Below, piece by piece: positions 31,422 to 42,501 of a stretch of DNA of 64,000 bases. Under the pieces are notes generated by a model, which worked only from the letters and a program-made list of their open reading frames with translations, did no database searches and was not told where the DNA came from. Numbering within the stretch: position 1 is the stretch's first letter; each line of letters begins with the position of its first letter. The position numbers and the translations under genes were made by a program. Origin of the DNA: Fremontodendron californicum (lineage: Eukaryota > Streptophyta > Magnoliopsida > Malvales > Malvaceae). Location: contig JAULJL010000002.1 in NCBI GenBank assembly GCA_030761205.1, forward strand, positions 24,717,010 through 24,781,009, written 5' to 3'.

Positions 31422-32903
31422 TGATGCACCCAAAAGAGTTAATCTTTATTAAACCTTGCAATTAATATGATCAATTATAGTAAAGTAGCATGCAAGGGTC
31501 AAATCAATAGAAATTGGTTTTTAGTTTATAAATTACTAGTTTAAAACTTAAATTCAAGAACAATAAAAGAAAAGGGTTTTTTTTGTTAAAGAGTTTTAAA
31601 AATTAAGAAAACAAGAAAAGTAAGAAGCAAATAAATAAGATGAAATCAAATATAACAGAAATATGGTTAAGGTTTCATTCTCCACCACTAGACATCATTG
31701 AGAATCAATTTCAGATCTATCAACATCAATTAGCTATCAAATTATCAACCACAGATAACAACAAGCTCTGTTACACCAATCTTTCCATAGTTCGTCGTTA
31801 AATAGAACAAGCTCTATATTTAATCTCTAACCACTAGACAACCTAGAATAAGCTATCTAGATTTAATGTAATAACAGCTTTATGATGAGAAAGATAGATT
31901 GATCTAGGCAACAAACACATAAGCTCGGATTGTCTAACCTATGTTATGTTCCACTTTGCAATCAGCGAAAACTTGACCATAACCATTAATCACAAATTGC
32001 CACTTATGAATAGGAAATCAAGACAATTACACGGATCGAGATTCCTAAGCTAGCAATAGACAATTATCAAAATCTATCTAGTTGATCACCCTAAAAATTA
32101 AGACAATATCATGAATAATTTTTATGGAAGAACATAATCAACTTTGATAGAAAACTAATGATAGATAAATCTGAAAATCAATTACAAAACCTGTCTAGGG
32201 CTTTGAAATCACCCTTAACCAAAGAGAACTTTAGCCTTGCATAGGCATAGATAATATATACATAAAACTAAAAAGGAAATAAAAGAATGGAGAAGAAGAA
32301 GAAGAATAATGATGATCTTTTAGTCTTCTCAAAAGATGTCTAGTTTGTGGTTCAAAAGATTGTATTTATAGAGTTGTAAAACCTTGGGAACAAGTCCTTG
32401 CCGCACAAGTAAGGTTAGGAGGCAAAATTTACGTTTTTTGCATGTTTTCACGGTTTTTGGGCGCTGCGGCACCAAGCTCTCTGTTTCCATTTTTCTGCTG
32501 CACCTTTCTTCACTTCGTCGGTTGATTTGGATGCCCATTTCTTGTCCGATTTGGGCCTGTAAACTATCGTTGGAAAGGTATTCAAGTCAGCTTAAAAAGT
32601 CAAGAGGAAGTTTATTCAAATAAGGAATTTAACATCATTTTGTTCCTTGCAACAAGCTCCGAAGGTCAAATCTGCCTTCTTGCTTTGCATCCAAAAATTG
32701 ATCTTTTTGATTCCCAAGTCTTCTTCCGTCTTGTGATTATGATTTTGTAAGCTCTTTACCATCATTATTGACATCTTTTGACTTTATTCTCCTTATTGTA
32801 CCTAAAATTCAAAAATATAATATAAGTAAACAAGATAAAGATCGAAAACATAACAAAAACTAAAGGTAGAAAGGCATAAAATGTATATTTTATGAGCTTA
32901 TCA
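31422..32903 (-). repeat. LTR-D, reversed, complete
   Basis: Begins TGATGCACCCAAAAGAG and ends ATGAGCTTATCA. It has both a primer site on its 3' side and a purine-tract complement (AATACCCCCCACACTTAGC) on its 5' side. It therefore serves as the shared LTR between two internal regions. Confidence 0.85.
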
Positions 32904-33840
32904 AATACCCCCCACACTTAGCTTTTTGCTAGTCCTCGAGAAAAACAAAATAATTTTTAAGAAAATAAAATCTAACCCACTTTCGTAGGAAATTACGGTG
33001 GCACTTAGCATGTGACACAAGCCTTTAAACCCCTAGGTGTCCCTAGTGGACGAGTTTAGTCTCGTGAGGGTTTACTAGGAAGATACCCACAAACATTGGA
33101 AACATAAAAATAATAATAAAAAATAATAATTACAACTAATCTTTTCAATATAAATGAAAGAAAATCAATGGATAGGTCATATAAACTAATCAATAGTTCA
33201 AAGAATTTCATAAAAAATCATGCTTGAATGTAAATAGTTTGAGTTAAGCCAATATTAACATAACATATTTTAATCAAAATAGTGTATATTCGAACTTAAT
33301 CTCAACTTCTCACATGGGATACTCTTATGATTTTCACTCTTTAAAGTAGTGGTGAAGTGTTTACACTCAATCAATCTCATGAAAACAGTTCTACTATATG
33401 CTTTGCTTGTCCACCTATTCCCCACTATTTAGATCATGCAACTTCATAAATCAAGAGGTCTTTATTCAAGGTTATAATGGGGCCAAGGGGTAATAATGTG
33501 GTTAAAGAATAAAAAGGAAAAGATATCACAAAGGTTCCAAAGACTTCATAGAATTTAGAGACAAAATAAGATTTTGCAAATAAAACTTTCTCAATTTTCC
33601 TTGGAAGTACATAATCACATAAGCTGAATATTTCATGTTGAGCCTTTGCTTCATTCTAACCAACCTTGTAACATTCTTTTTCTTTTCTTTAACTAAAAGT
33701 TCAAGAGATGATTCAATTTTTTTTCTTTTCATTTTTTTTTATGGGAATGTATTTTTACAATATTCCATTTTCTTTTTCTCTTGACTTTTATCTTTCTCCT
33801 CCCCCACACTTATTTTTTGTTCTAACCCAAATTTTCAAAT
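32904..33840 (-). mobile_element. LARD 3' internal fragment, truncated
   Basis: Homologous to about 28239-29010. It breaks off at CCCAAATTTTCAAAT where LTR-E begins. Open frames here are incidental. Confidence 0.7.
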
Positions 33841-34284
33841 GGGTGCCGCGACGCCGAGCTCTCTGTTTCCATTTTTTTGCTGCACATTCCTTCACTTCGT
33901 CGGCTGATTTGGATGCCCATTTCTTGTCCGATTTGGGCGTGTAAACTGTCGTTGGAAAGGTATTCAAGCCAGCTTCAAAAGTCAAGAGGAATTTTCTTCA
34001 AATAAAGACTTTAACATCATGTTTTCCTTGCAACAAACTCCAGAGGTCAAATCTATCTTCTTGCTTTGCAACCAAAAATTGATCTTTTTGACTTCCAAGT
34101 CTTCTTCCATCTTGTGATTATAATTTTGTAAGCTCTTTACCATTATTATTGACATCTTTTGACTTCATTATCTTTATTGTACCTAAAATTCAAAAACATA
34201 ATATAAGTAAACAAGATAAAGATCGAAAACATAACAAAAAATAAAGGTAGAAAGGCATAAAATGTATATTTTATGAGCTTATCA
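33841..34284 (-). repeat. LTR-E, reversed, 5' part (complement of LTR-B)
   Basis: Starts GGGTGCCGCGACGCCGAGC and ends TTTTATGAGCTTATCA, then GTTAC. It picks up where LTR-B breaks off, sharing a GGG. Confidence 0.85.
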
Positions 34285-34289
34285 GTTAC

Positions 34290-36123
34290 AATAAACAGGG
34301 AAGATCAAGAAAGAGTTTGTGCATGGGTAAAAGAATTACGACTTCTCGATGGATTTGCCTCGAATATTGGGCGTTGTGCAAAGGTGGTTGATGGGAGGTT
34401 TTATGGCATGAAAAGTCATGATTGTCATATTTTTATGCAGTGACTGCTTCCAATTGCATTTCAAGATTTGATACCTAACTCAATTGGTATGCAATAGCTT
34501 ATTTTTTCAGAGATTTATGCTCTATTGAAATTCTTATAAACCAAATGGAGTTATTGGAAACCAATATTGTTGAGACCATTTGCAAGTTGGAAAAGATATT
34601 TCCTCCCACATTTTTTGATTCAATGGAACATTTGCCTATTCACCTATCTTATGAGGAAAAAGTTGGTGAACCGGTCCATTATCGATGGATGTATCCATTC
34701 GAAAGGTACTAAAGAATGTACGTAATTAATTTATTATTTACTCTATTCAATGAAACATTTGCTAATTTATTATTCGTTTATGATTCTTAGATTTTTACAT
34801 CATCTAAAGGGAAAAGTGAAAAATCTCGCATGTGTGGAAGGGTCACTAGTTGAGGCGTATGTAATGGAAGAAATTTTATCGTTTTGCACCGTACATTTTG
34901 GACCAAATGTTGAAACAATATTTACTCTGGTGCCTCGAAATGATGATGGAGGAGATATCGGTCTGATGGGATGACTATCAATTTTCACACATCCAGGGAA
35001 ATCTTTTGGTTCGAAAAAAACAAAGGTCAGTTATTTAGACCACGATGAGTACGATACAACTGAATTATATGTATTAATGAATTGCGAGGAAGTCATACCT
35101 TATATTGAGCAAGAGATTTACCATTGCTTAACTATATATTTGGACATTACGTTATATAATAAATATATTGTAACTCATTTTGTAATTAATTTTTAGGGTG
35201 TTCGATGAGAAAGTAAAAATCGATGCACCGAACATTATTGATGGAGAGTTGGAGAAAGTCCGTGCATCAAGATTTAGAAAATGATTTAAGGAATGTAAGT
35301 TAAAGAAATAATGGTTTGATATTGTTCGATACTATTTGATATTCTATGATATTGTTTTTCGTTATTGCTCATAGGTTCAGCAAGGTTCAATTCAACATAA
35401 CTCTCGTATAATTGAGTTATCTCATGATCCAGGATGTATGGGTTGGTGTTATTCTGGATATTTCGCTAATGGTTTCAAGTTCCATACATTATATTATGGA
35501 CAAAATTGAAAAATCATGAATAGCGGTTTATGCGTGAAAGGCAACTGTTATAATGATTATTCGCATGACTTTTATGGAATGTTGTTAGATATTGTGGAGT
35601 TAGAATATTTTGGTGTAGGAAATTGGGTCATACTTTTTAAATGTCGATGGTTTGATGCGGATAAAGAAATTTGGCTAAATCCTCATAATGGGCTTGTTGA
35701 AATAAAGTATAGGTCAATACTTGCTAGTAATGAACCTTTTGTTTTAGCTCATCAATGTCAACAAGTGTATTACAATTCTTATCCATCGAATAAAAGAGAA
35801 CATCGGGATTTGTGGGCTATCTTCAAAACAAAGGCTAGGAGTAGATTTGACATTCGATCTCGTGCAGGAGAAATAATTGATCTAAACGAAGGGGTTTATC
35901 AACAAATGGATGTGCCTATTCCCACCATTGTAACATATTCAGAGGATCTTGACAATCCTCGACTTTTGGTTCATGGTGATTTCAAAGAAGTAAATAATAT
36001 TGTGAGAACAAATGAAGAAGAAAATGATGAGGAAGACGAAAAATAAGAAGAAGAAGATGTAGAAGGAGATTATGATGATGACAACGACGATAATAATGAT
36101 GCTGAGAACGACGACAATGATAA
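34290..36123 (+). pseudogene. CACTA transposase, C-terminal half with DUF4218 and DUF4216-like regions
   Basis: It resumes exactly after the GTTAC repeat with TINREDQERVCAWVKEL, LLDGFASNIGRCAKVVDG and the conserved GMKSHDCHIFMQ, then a stop. A DUF4218-like part follows: NIVETICKLEKIFPP and HLPIHLSYEEKVGEPVHYRW (about 34555-34700), and VEGSLVEAYVMEEILSFC (about 34840-34890). From 35516 a 176-codon open stretch is DUF4216-like (DFYGMLLDIVELEYFG, VILFKCRWFD, PFVLAHQCQQVYY). It ends in an acidic Asp/Glu tail with a stop at 36044-36046 and acidic codons to 36123. Introns and stops break the chain. Confidence 0.85.
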
Positions 36124-36237
36124 TGATTAAAAATTTAATATTTTTATTCATTTTGTACGTTAAGTATCAAAATTTATATTCTATTTCTATATTTACTACT
36201 AAATTTCATATTAGTCATGTTATAGATAAAATGTGAC
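36124..36237 (+). other. CACTA-2 spacer between transposase and second gene
   Basis: Short AT-rich spacer with no feature recognised. Confidence 0.4.
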
Positions 36238-36601
36238 GAAGGAGTAAAAATGCAAAAAAATCATGCGGTTTAGTATGGGATGCTTTCAGAGCATCTCATG
36301 GATTGTCCGAGGGGTCTTGTACACCATGTTTGCCGCCTAGGTCAATTCCCTTCGCACCAGCTCCCTCGCCATCAGCTCCCTTGGCATCGGCTTCCTCCCC
36401 ACTAGGTCCCTCAGCACCGTCCCCTGCAACATCGTATAAAGCGACTCAGGTGGATCTCGTAGAACCATTCAACTACCCCAGCCCTTGATGACATTGCGTA
36501 GTATCTTGTCAATGAGCCATCACCGACATATTTGGCTCATATTGTAACGGGATCAGAGACAGAGGTACCTTCATCACATCCTTCATCGCCTCGCAGTACT
36601 C
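36238..36601 (+). pseudogene. CACTA-2 second gene, 5' part
   Basis: An open stretch reads RRSKNAKKSCGLVWDAFR and then a Pro/Ser/Ala-rich region (PSPSAPLASASSPLGPSAPS) ending in a stop at 36487. This is the usual position of the TNPA-like DNA-binding gene of CACTA elements. The ATG at 36231 is followed by TGA where CGA would keep the frame open. It is interrupted at 36602 by a solo LTR. The role is inferred from position. Confidence 0.5.
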
Positions 36602-39213
36602 TGTCACATCCCAAGTTCGGGAGTGTGACTGGCCAAAGACAAGTATATGCCCTTGTCTACGAAGCCTTAACCATTCATCTACCTAACAAAATTTTGGCAT
36701 GACCTTGCCCAATATGGGGGGTTACCGAACCTGCAAAACATGAATAATAATAATAATAACAATAATAACACATGACATCCCGGTTAGGACACCTCCAACT
36801 AGGGAGTAACCGAGATGCCCCGCAGCAGACGCGCAAGGTGGACCATAATGTACATATATATATAATGCCAAAAATGTAAACAACAATCTCGATCACCGAC
36901 CAGATAACTGCATGACACATAATACAACATATTTAGACAAAATAATACATGACATCCCTAGGTGACTATGCACGGCTCCTCTATCAAGTAACGGATCACT
37001 TTGTCAAAACGACATGTCATGCTCACCGACTAGCGTGACGAACTAAGCCGGCGGGGTGGATGAGGGACCGGGTCGATCAATATCTGAAAAAAAAAAACTA
37101 AGTGAGTCGTGAGGACCTAGTGAGCAAATGCAAGTTATATTAACTAATATCACCTGGATGTTTCTATCCAACATCACAAACAACTATAACATCCGGTAGG
37201 GTCCATAGACTCCTACAAATTGGTAGGGCTCGGAAGCTCCTACAAAATTGGTAGGGCACGAAGGCTCCTACAAAATCGGTAGGGCTCTAAGGCTCCTACA
37301 AAACCACTAGGGCTCAATGGCAGCCTACAAATCCTGTAGGGCACAATGGCAGCCTACAAATCCGGTATAGCTTAACATTACAATAAACATGCTTCACATA
37401 GCACTTAAATAAGCATACTAGCAAGGAACAATGTGGCGCCATACAGTCGATCACTCATACGATAATCCCAGATTATTACATAATCATCACTTGTTCATTC
37501 CTTGGACCTTTTTCTCACGTCTTTACTAGAACTCGATATCATAAGGTAATTCTTCGTCATACATTCATTCAATCACAGTCAGTATGTCATAACATAATCT
37601 AACGATCCTACGTATATCGCTACACGTTTACTCGCAGTGCGCTAAGCGAAAGAAATTGGATCCTCATGCTCCGGGGCTCTTCCAACCACAGACTCAGCTA
37701 ATCCGTGCTCCTAGTACATAAACAATAATTTCATAAATATTTTATAAAATTGGAAACATTGACAATATCCAAATTGTAGCTAATTCGCTACAATCCGAAA
37801 ATCTACAACTTAGCTATTTAAACTTTATAATATTTACACCTAGCTCGGATGAAAATCCGAAGCAACGATCAACTAGAAAGTTTCTCCCCGAGTCTAGCAA
37901 AATGAACGGTGGCCTCGGATGGTGGTGGAAGTGGCGGCACTAGGTGGTTGGCCAACATGGTGGATTCGGCGAAGCTTAGATTTCCAACTCCAAGCCACGT
38001 TTTCACTCAACCAACCCCAAATAATAGATGTAAAGGTTGATTTAGGACTACCCATGGTGGTGGTCTAAGATGGTGACTATGTTGGAAACCACCTAAGGCA
38101 AAAATGGTCATAAAGAGAAACACATAGTTTCTCATGATTTCTTAAAAAAATAACACCAAATAAGTAATCCTTACCTTCTGGATAGTAGAAATATGTGTTT
38201 TGTTGGCTTGGTGACGAGTAAAAATCAAAAGATCAAGCTTACAAGCTTTGGGTTATGGAGTTTTCATCACTTTGGTTAGGTTTCTCAAGGTTGAAGAAGA
38301 AACAACTCCTAAGGCATGAAAAATGAAGGTCACGGCAGATTAAGGAGTTTCTTGGCTGATTTTTATGACCATTTACCACGCCAAATGAAAAAAATACCCC
38401 TTTAGCCCACCTTTTGTCTTTTAGTGTCTAAATGGGGCCCATATGAAATTTTTACGTTGAAAGCTCTTTTTCACTTGTCTTAGCACGAACATGTTTAAAC
38501 TATCATTTTACACTAGTACGCAAGTTTTCATACTTTTCTGATATCCCGAACATCAAATCCGGGCGTCGGACTGTTTACGGGTCAACATTAAGGCTTTTTC
38601 GGTTTTACCTCCGATTCTCATTCTGATTTCACCAACAGTTTTATAACATCATTTTATGTCCATATAAATCCATTTATTTACTTAAACCTTTTTCGGACCT
38701 TCCCGCGGCCAGTTCCGGATTTTCTCTCCTTTAAGTTAACTAAAGGCGTATCTATTTTCCACTTAACTTTTTGAGTAAAAAAATGTCAAATTTCAATCTA
38801 AGAATCATATTTTGATCCTTTATGATCCCAGAGTCTATTGGTACCGTATACGAACAAAAATAAAATTTTGGGTAAAATGACCAAAATACCCCTGGTTCAT
38901 ATTTTACCGGTTTTGTGCCGATTAGATTTTTCCAATAATCCTGATCAGTAATATATCATATTTTAACACTATGTGAAGTTAAAATACCAAATTTATGGGT
39001 TTTACATTTTCTTGGTTGCGATTCTTGACTCGTGGTCACTTTAGGGCTAAATCTCTCAAATAGCCGATTAAACCCCTTACTCTAAAAATTATTAATATAA
39101 CAATAAGACCAGATGGTAGTGTGATTTGTCTACAAGCATACATAAACTTGATCCACCATCTATGAATCATTTAAAGAGACCCGAGTCGATCTCTGTCTTA
39201 CGAGGGTCTTACA
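36602..39213 (+). mobile_element. Solo LTR, 2.6 kb, in the CACTA-2 second gene
   Basis: Starts TGTCACATCCCAAGTTCGGG, ends GAGGGTCTTACA, with a perfect TACTC duplication (36597-36601 and 39214-39218). There is no primer site, purine tract or coding domain. The length and TG...CA ends suit a gypsy-type LTR; lineage unassigned. Confidence 0.9.
37185..37375. repeat. Minisatellite in the solo LTR, about 32-35 bp, about 6 copies
   Basis: The units share CTCCTACAAA...GGTAGGGCTC, with a last pair reading GCAGCCTACAAATCC. Confidence 0.85.
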
Positions 39214-39218
39214 TACTC

Positions 39219-39709
39219 CCACTCAGCAGAGGAAATAGGGTAGAGGTCGGACAAAAAGGTTACCGACACCGAGTAATACGAATGACAGGTTTCGACTGTC
39301 AATTGTACAAAACAAGTAAGTTAATTACATTATGAAAATTCCATTATTTAATAACATTTAATTATTGTGCATTGACATCTATTGTTTATTTTAGGACTTT
39401 CATAGAGAGTTGTGTAAAATCGACCATTGTTTTGTTGATCAGACAACATTGCAACGGACTGTGACCTACTTGGACAAAGATCTCTGTTGACGTGAAACAT
39501 TCTATGTGGACTTTATTTGAGGTATGATTTGGTTAAGGGTCATATTATAATTTTATTACGTTTAATACTATATATTAATTCGTACTATCCTGTCTCATTT
39601 TAGGGAAAATGCCAGTGGTCTCCCGAGCAAACACCACTGGTTAGAAAATTATGGGACACCACATGTAAGGAACGATTCTAAGACATGTTAAATTATGAGA
39701 GGGAAAATG
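39219..39709 (+). pseudogene. CACTA-2 second gene, continued (plant transposase 24-like)
   Basis: The exon-like piece at 39490-39520 ends LWTLFE at a GTATG donor. After an AG at about 39603 comes GKCQWSPEQTPLVRKLWDTT, then CKERF, a stop, and DMLNYERENV. The pattern (WxLFE, then a short exon with VRxxW and RxxDM) fits the plant transposase (Ptta/En/Spm, transposase 24) proteins of CACTA elements. It is cut at 39710 by an LTR. Confidence 0.55.
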
Positions 39710-41222
39710 TGATAAGCTCATAAAATATACATTTTATGCCTTTCTACCTTTTGTTTTTGTTATGTTTTCGATCTTTATCTTGTTTACTTATATTATATTT
39801 TTGAATTATAGGTATTTTGGAAGAGATGAAGTCAAAACATGTCAAATATGATGTTAAAGAGCTTATAAAGTGACAATCATAAGATGGAAGAAGACTTGGG
39901 AGTCAAAAAGATCAAATTCTTAGTGCTAGATGATTAGGTAGATTTGATCTCCGGAGTTTGTTGCATGGAAATCATTATGTTAAAGACATTTTATGAAGAA
40001 ACTTTCTTCTTGACTTTTGAAGCTGACTTGAATACCTTTCCAATGATAGTTTACATGCCTAAATCGGATAAAGTATGGTCATCCAAATCAGTCGACAAAG
40101 TGAAAGATAGTGCATCAGTCACTAAACCGAAGTCAGAGAGCAAAATCACACAAGACAACAAGTCAGCGCCGCGGTGCCGAGTTTCTAACCCCAAATCCAA
40201 GAAAACTGCAAAAATCGAAAAAATACTGGAAAAGTCCAAAATTGCCAGATTTTGACTCCTAGCTTCCCAAGGTTTTAAAACTCTATAAATACCATCTTTT
40301 GAGCCAAAAACTATCTTCTTTTCAGGAGACTCAAGGGATCATCATTCTTCTTCTTCTTCTTTACTTTATTTTCTTTTTAGTTTTATGTATATATTATCTA
40401 TGCCTATGCTAGGCTAAACTTCTTTTTGGTTAAGGGTGATTTCAAAGCCCTAGACATGTTGTGTAATTGATTTTGAGATTTATCTATCAATAGTTTTCTA
40501 TCAAAATTGCTTGTGTTCTTCCATAAGAATTGTTCATGATGTTGTCTTGATTTGTTTAGGTTGCAAACTGGATATATCTTGAGAATTATCTAATGCTAGT
40601 TTAGGAGTCTTGATCCATGTAATTGTCTTGATTTCCTTCATAAGTGGCAATTTGTGATTAATGATTATGTTAAAGTTTTCGCTAATTGCAAAGTGAAACA
40701 TAACCTAAACAATTCATGTTCATGCTTTTGTTGCTTAGAGCAACATATCTTTCTCATCATAAAGCTGCTGCCAAATTAAATTTAGAGATGTTTATCCTAG
40801 GTTGTTTGATAGTTAGTGATTAAGTAGTGGCGTTCATCCTGCTTAACGACGAACTAAAGAAGGATTAGGGTAGCACGGGATGTTGTTGTCTACGGTTGTT
40901 AACTTTGATAGCTAATTGATGTTGATAGATATGAAATTGATTTTCAATGATGTCTAGTGGTGGAGAATGAAACCTTAACCATACTTCTCTTATATTAATT
41001 TTTTCTTATTTATTTGCTTTCTTACTTTTTATTGATTGCTTTATTTTTAAATTGATTTCAAAAGCTCCCTTTTTATTATGTTTTCATTGAATTTAAGTTT
41101 AAAATAATAATTCTTAAACTAAAAACCAATCCCTGTGCACTTGACCCTTGCTAATCGTTATACTTTACAACTTATCTTTTAAGTGCAAGGTTAAATAAAG
41201 ATACACTATTTTGAGTGCATCA
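39710..41222 (+). repeat. LARD array, first LTR
   Basis: TGATAAGCTCATAAAATATA to TTTGAGTGCATCA, 1513 bp, with TATA-like CTATAAATACC at 40284-40294. Left flank is AAATG; its partner is outside the window. The open frames over 39944-40255 lie in the LTR and are not genes. Confidence 0.9.
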
Positions 41223-41228
41223 AGTTTT

Positions 41229-41246
41229 TGGCACTGCTGCCGGGGA
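41229..41246 (+). other. Primer binding site, degenerate
   Basis: TGGCACTGCTGCCGGGGA, a mutated copy of the intact site at 45875. Confidence 0.75.
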
Positions 41247-41356
41247 TTGCTTTATTTAGTTTATTAGTTACTTACTTTATTCTTATTTTCAGTTGTAATT
41301 AATTTTATTTGTCTTGTGCATACAAGTTTTTCTTTTCAATTTTTGTGCAAAACACG

Positions 41357-42501
41357 ATGGAATTGAGTAATCTAACACTTGAAGAGTTGGTGGCATACAT
41401 GAATATGGAGAACCAACGAGCCAATATCACCTCCTCAGTTCAACAATTGGCCATGGGTAATGTTCAACAATCAAGGCAGTGTGGAGTGTGCTTCATGATG
41501 GATCATCCAACCAATTGGTGCTTATACTACCGAAAAGATAATTTTGAACCAGCCTATGATGTGGAAGGATGCCAAAGCCAACAAGGGTTCCACCAACAAT
41601 AGTGTGATTCTTTCCTAAACACTTACAATGTGAGATAGTGGGATCATCCTAATTATGGCTACTCGGGAAATTATCAGGAAATAGATCCTTATGCCAACTA
41701 CAATCATCCATCGAGCTTCAATCAATCATGGGAAAAACAACAAGATCTTCTTGAGCCACCACATCTAACTCACAACTCAGGTACTTCGTTAGAGGATCTT
41801 GTCAATTCCCTTATTACTAATAAATTGCAAATGCAACAGGACATAGGAGAAACAAACAGGCAAATGGCAACAAGGATGAGTCAATTAGAGACTCAAATAA
41901 GCCAAATGGCTAGTAATGTGGCGCGATGGATAGAAGAAGGATCTTAGGAACTACATGAACAACTCCCTTCCAAACCATGATTGATCCAAAGCAGAATGTT
42001 AGTGCCACAAAATTTGAGGATGAATCAGGAAATCCAAGGGAACCCGAGGATGAGAAAGAACTAGAAATGGATTTACTTCTTGGAGATAATGAAGCTTCAA
42101 TTTCAAAGGAGAGTATTTCAGCACCTGAGGTAACTTTTAAGGTTCCAATTTTTACTAATGTTTCTTCTTTACCTTTTCCTAGTAGATTTGCAAAGTTCAA
42201 GGAGGAGGAACATGAACAACACATGCCGAAAACCTTAAACAGCTTGTTTGTGGATGTCATTCAACAAGTACCAAAATATGCTCCATTCCTTAATGAGCAA
42301 TGCACTACAAAGGATGATGGAATAATACTTGTAAGGGAGAATGCATCCACTGTTGTGCAAAGAAAGCTTCCTATCAAACGCACAAATTTGGGAAGTTTCA
42401 TGTATGATCCTGACAAGCCTAAAAAGCCAAGAAGGGGTATTGATAAGTTTGGACCACTTAACTCAAGTACTAATTGGGAAGGCATCCTAATTAATAAATA
42501 A
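41357..42501 (+). pseudogene. Athila/Tat-like gag remnant (LARD family)
   Basis: Starts MELSNLTLEELVAYMNMENQ. A CX2CX4HX4C zinc knuckle (CGVCFMMDHPTNWC) is near residues 36-49, and a stop lies at 41600. The frame continues, with stops near 41636, 41946 and 41975, through DHPNYGYSGNYQEIDPYANY, LEDLVNSLITNKLQMQQDIG and QLETQISQMASNVARW. From 41977 there is a 174-codon open stretch with PFPSRFAKFKEEEHEQHM, PKYAPFLNEQCTTKDD and VVQRKLPIKRTNLGSF, ending NWEGILINK. The family normally continues into aspartic protease here. This one stops, so the truncation is a property of the LARD lineage, because the reversed copy ends similarly. Confidence 0.8.

Larger units (their letters stand above)
24323..34284. 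mobile_element. Complex of Athila-like LARD elements inserted in CACTA-2
   Basis: It is flanked by a perfect GTTAC duplication (24318-24322 and 34285-34289). It begins with an LTR start (TGATACGCTCATAAAA) and ends with the inverted LTR start (TTTTATGAGCTTATCA). Order: LTR-A forward; LTR-B reversed (3' part); then a reversed block of LTR-C, internal region, LTR-D and a 3' internal fragment; then LTR-E reversed (the 5' part that completes LTR-B). LTR-B plus LTR-E add up to about the length of LTR-A (1.49 kb). All are one LTR family. Confidence 0.85.
21158..39709 (+). mobile_element. CACTA-2 (En/Spm-type) element, left part, interrupted by three LTR insertions
   Basis: The left terminus CGCTACAAGAGAAC (CACTACAAG with one change) is followed by dense GACGGAA/CGTCGG subterminal motifs. 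A 5' leader exon ends at about 21855 with a GTAAGT donor. Then come the transposase gene (22469-24322 and 34290-36123) and part of a second gene (36238-36601 and 39219-39709). The element is split by the LARD complex (24323-34284), the solo LTR (36602-39213) and the LARD array from 39710. Its right end lies beyond 39709 and was not found in the window. Confidence 0.85.

Noticed and set aside
35939..36151. Ile/Val-rich hydrophobic minus-strand frame resembling a membrane protein
   Set aside because: It is the complement of the acidic Asp/Glu tail of the CACTA DUF4216-like region.
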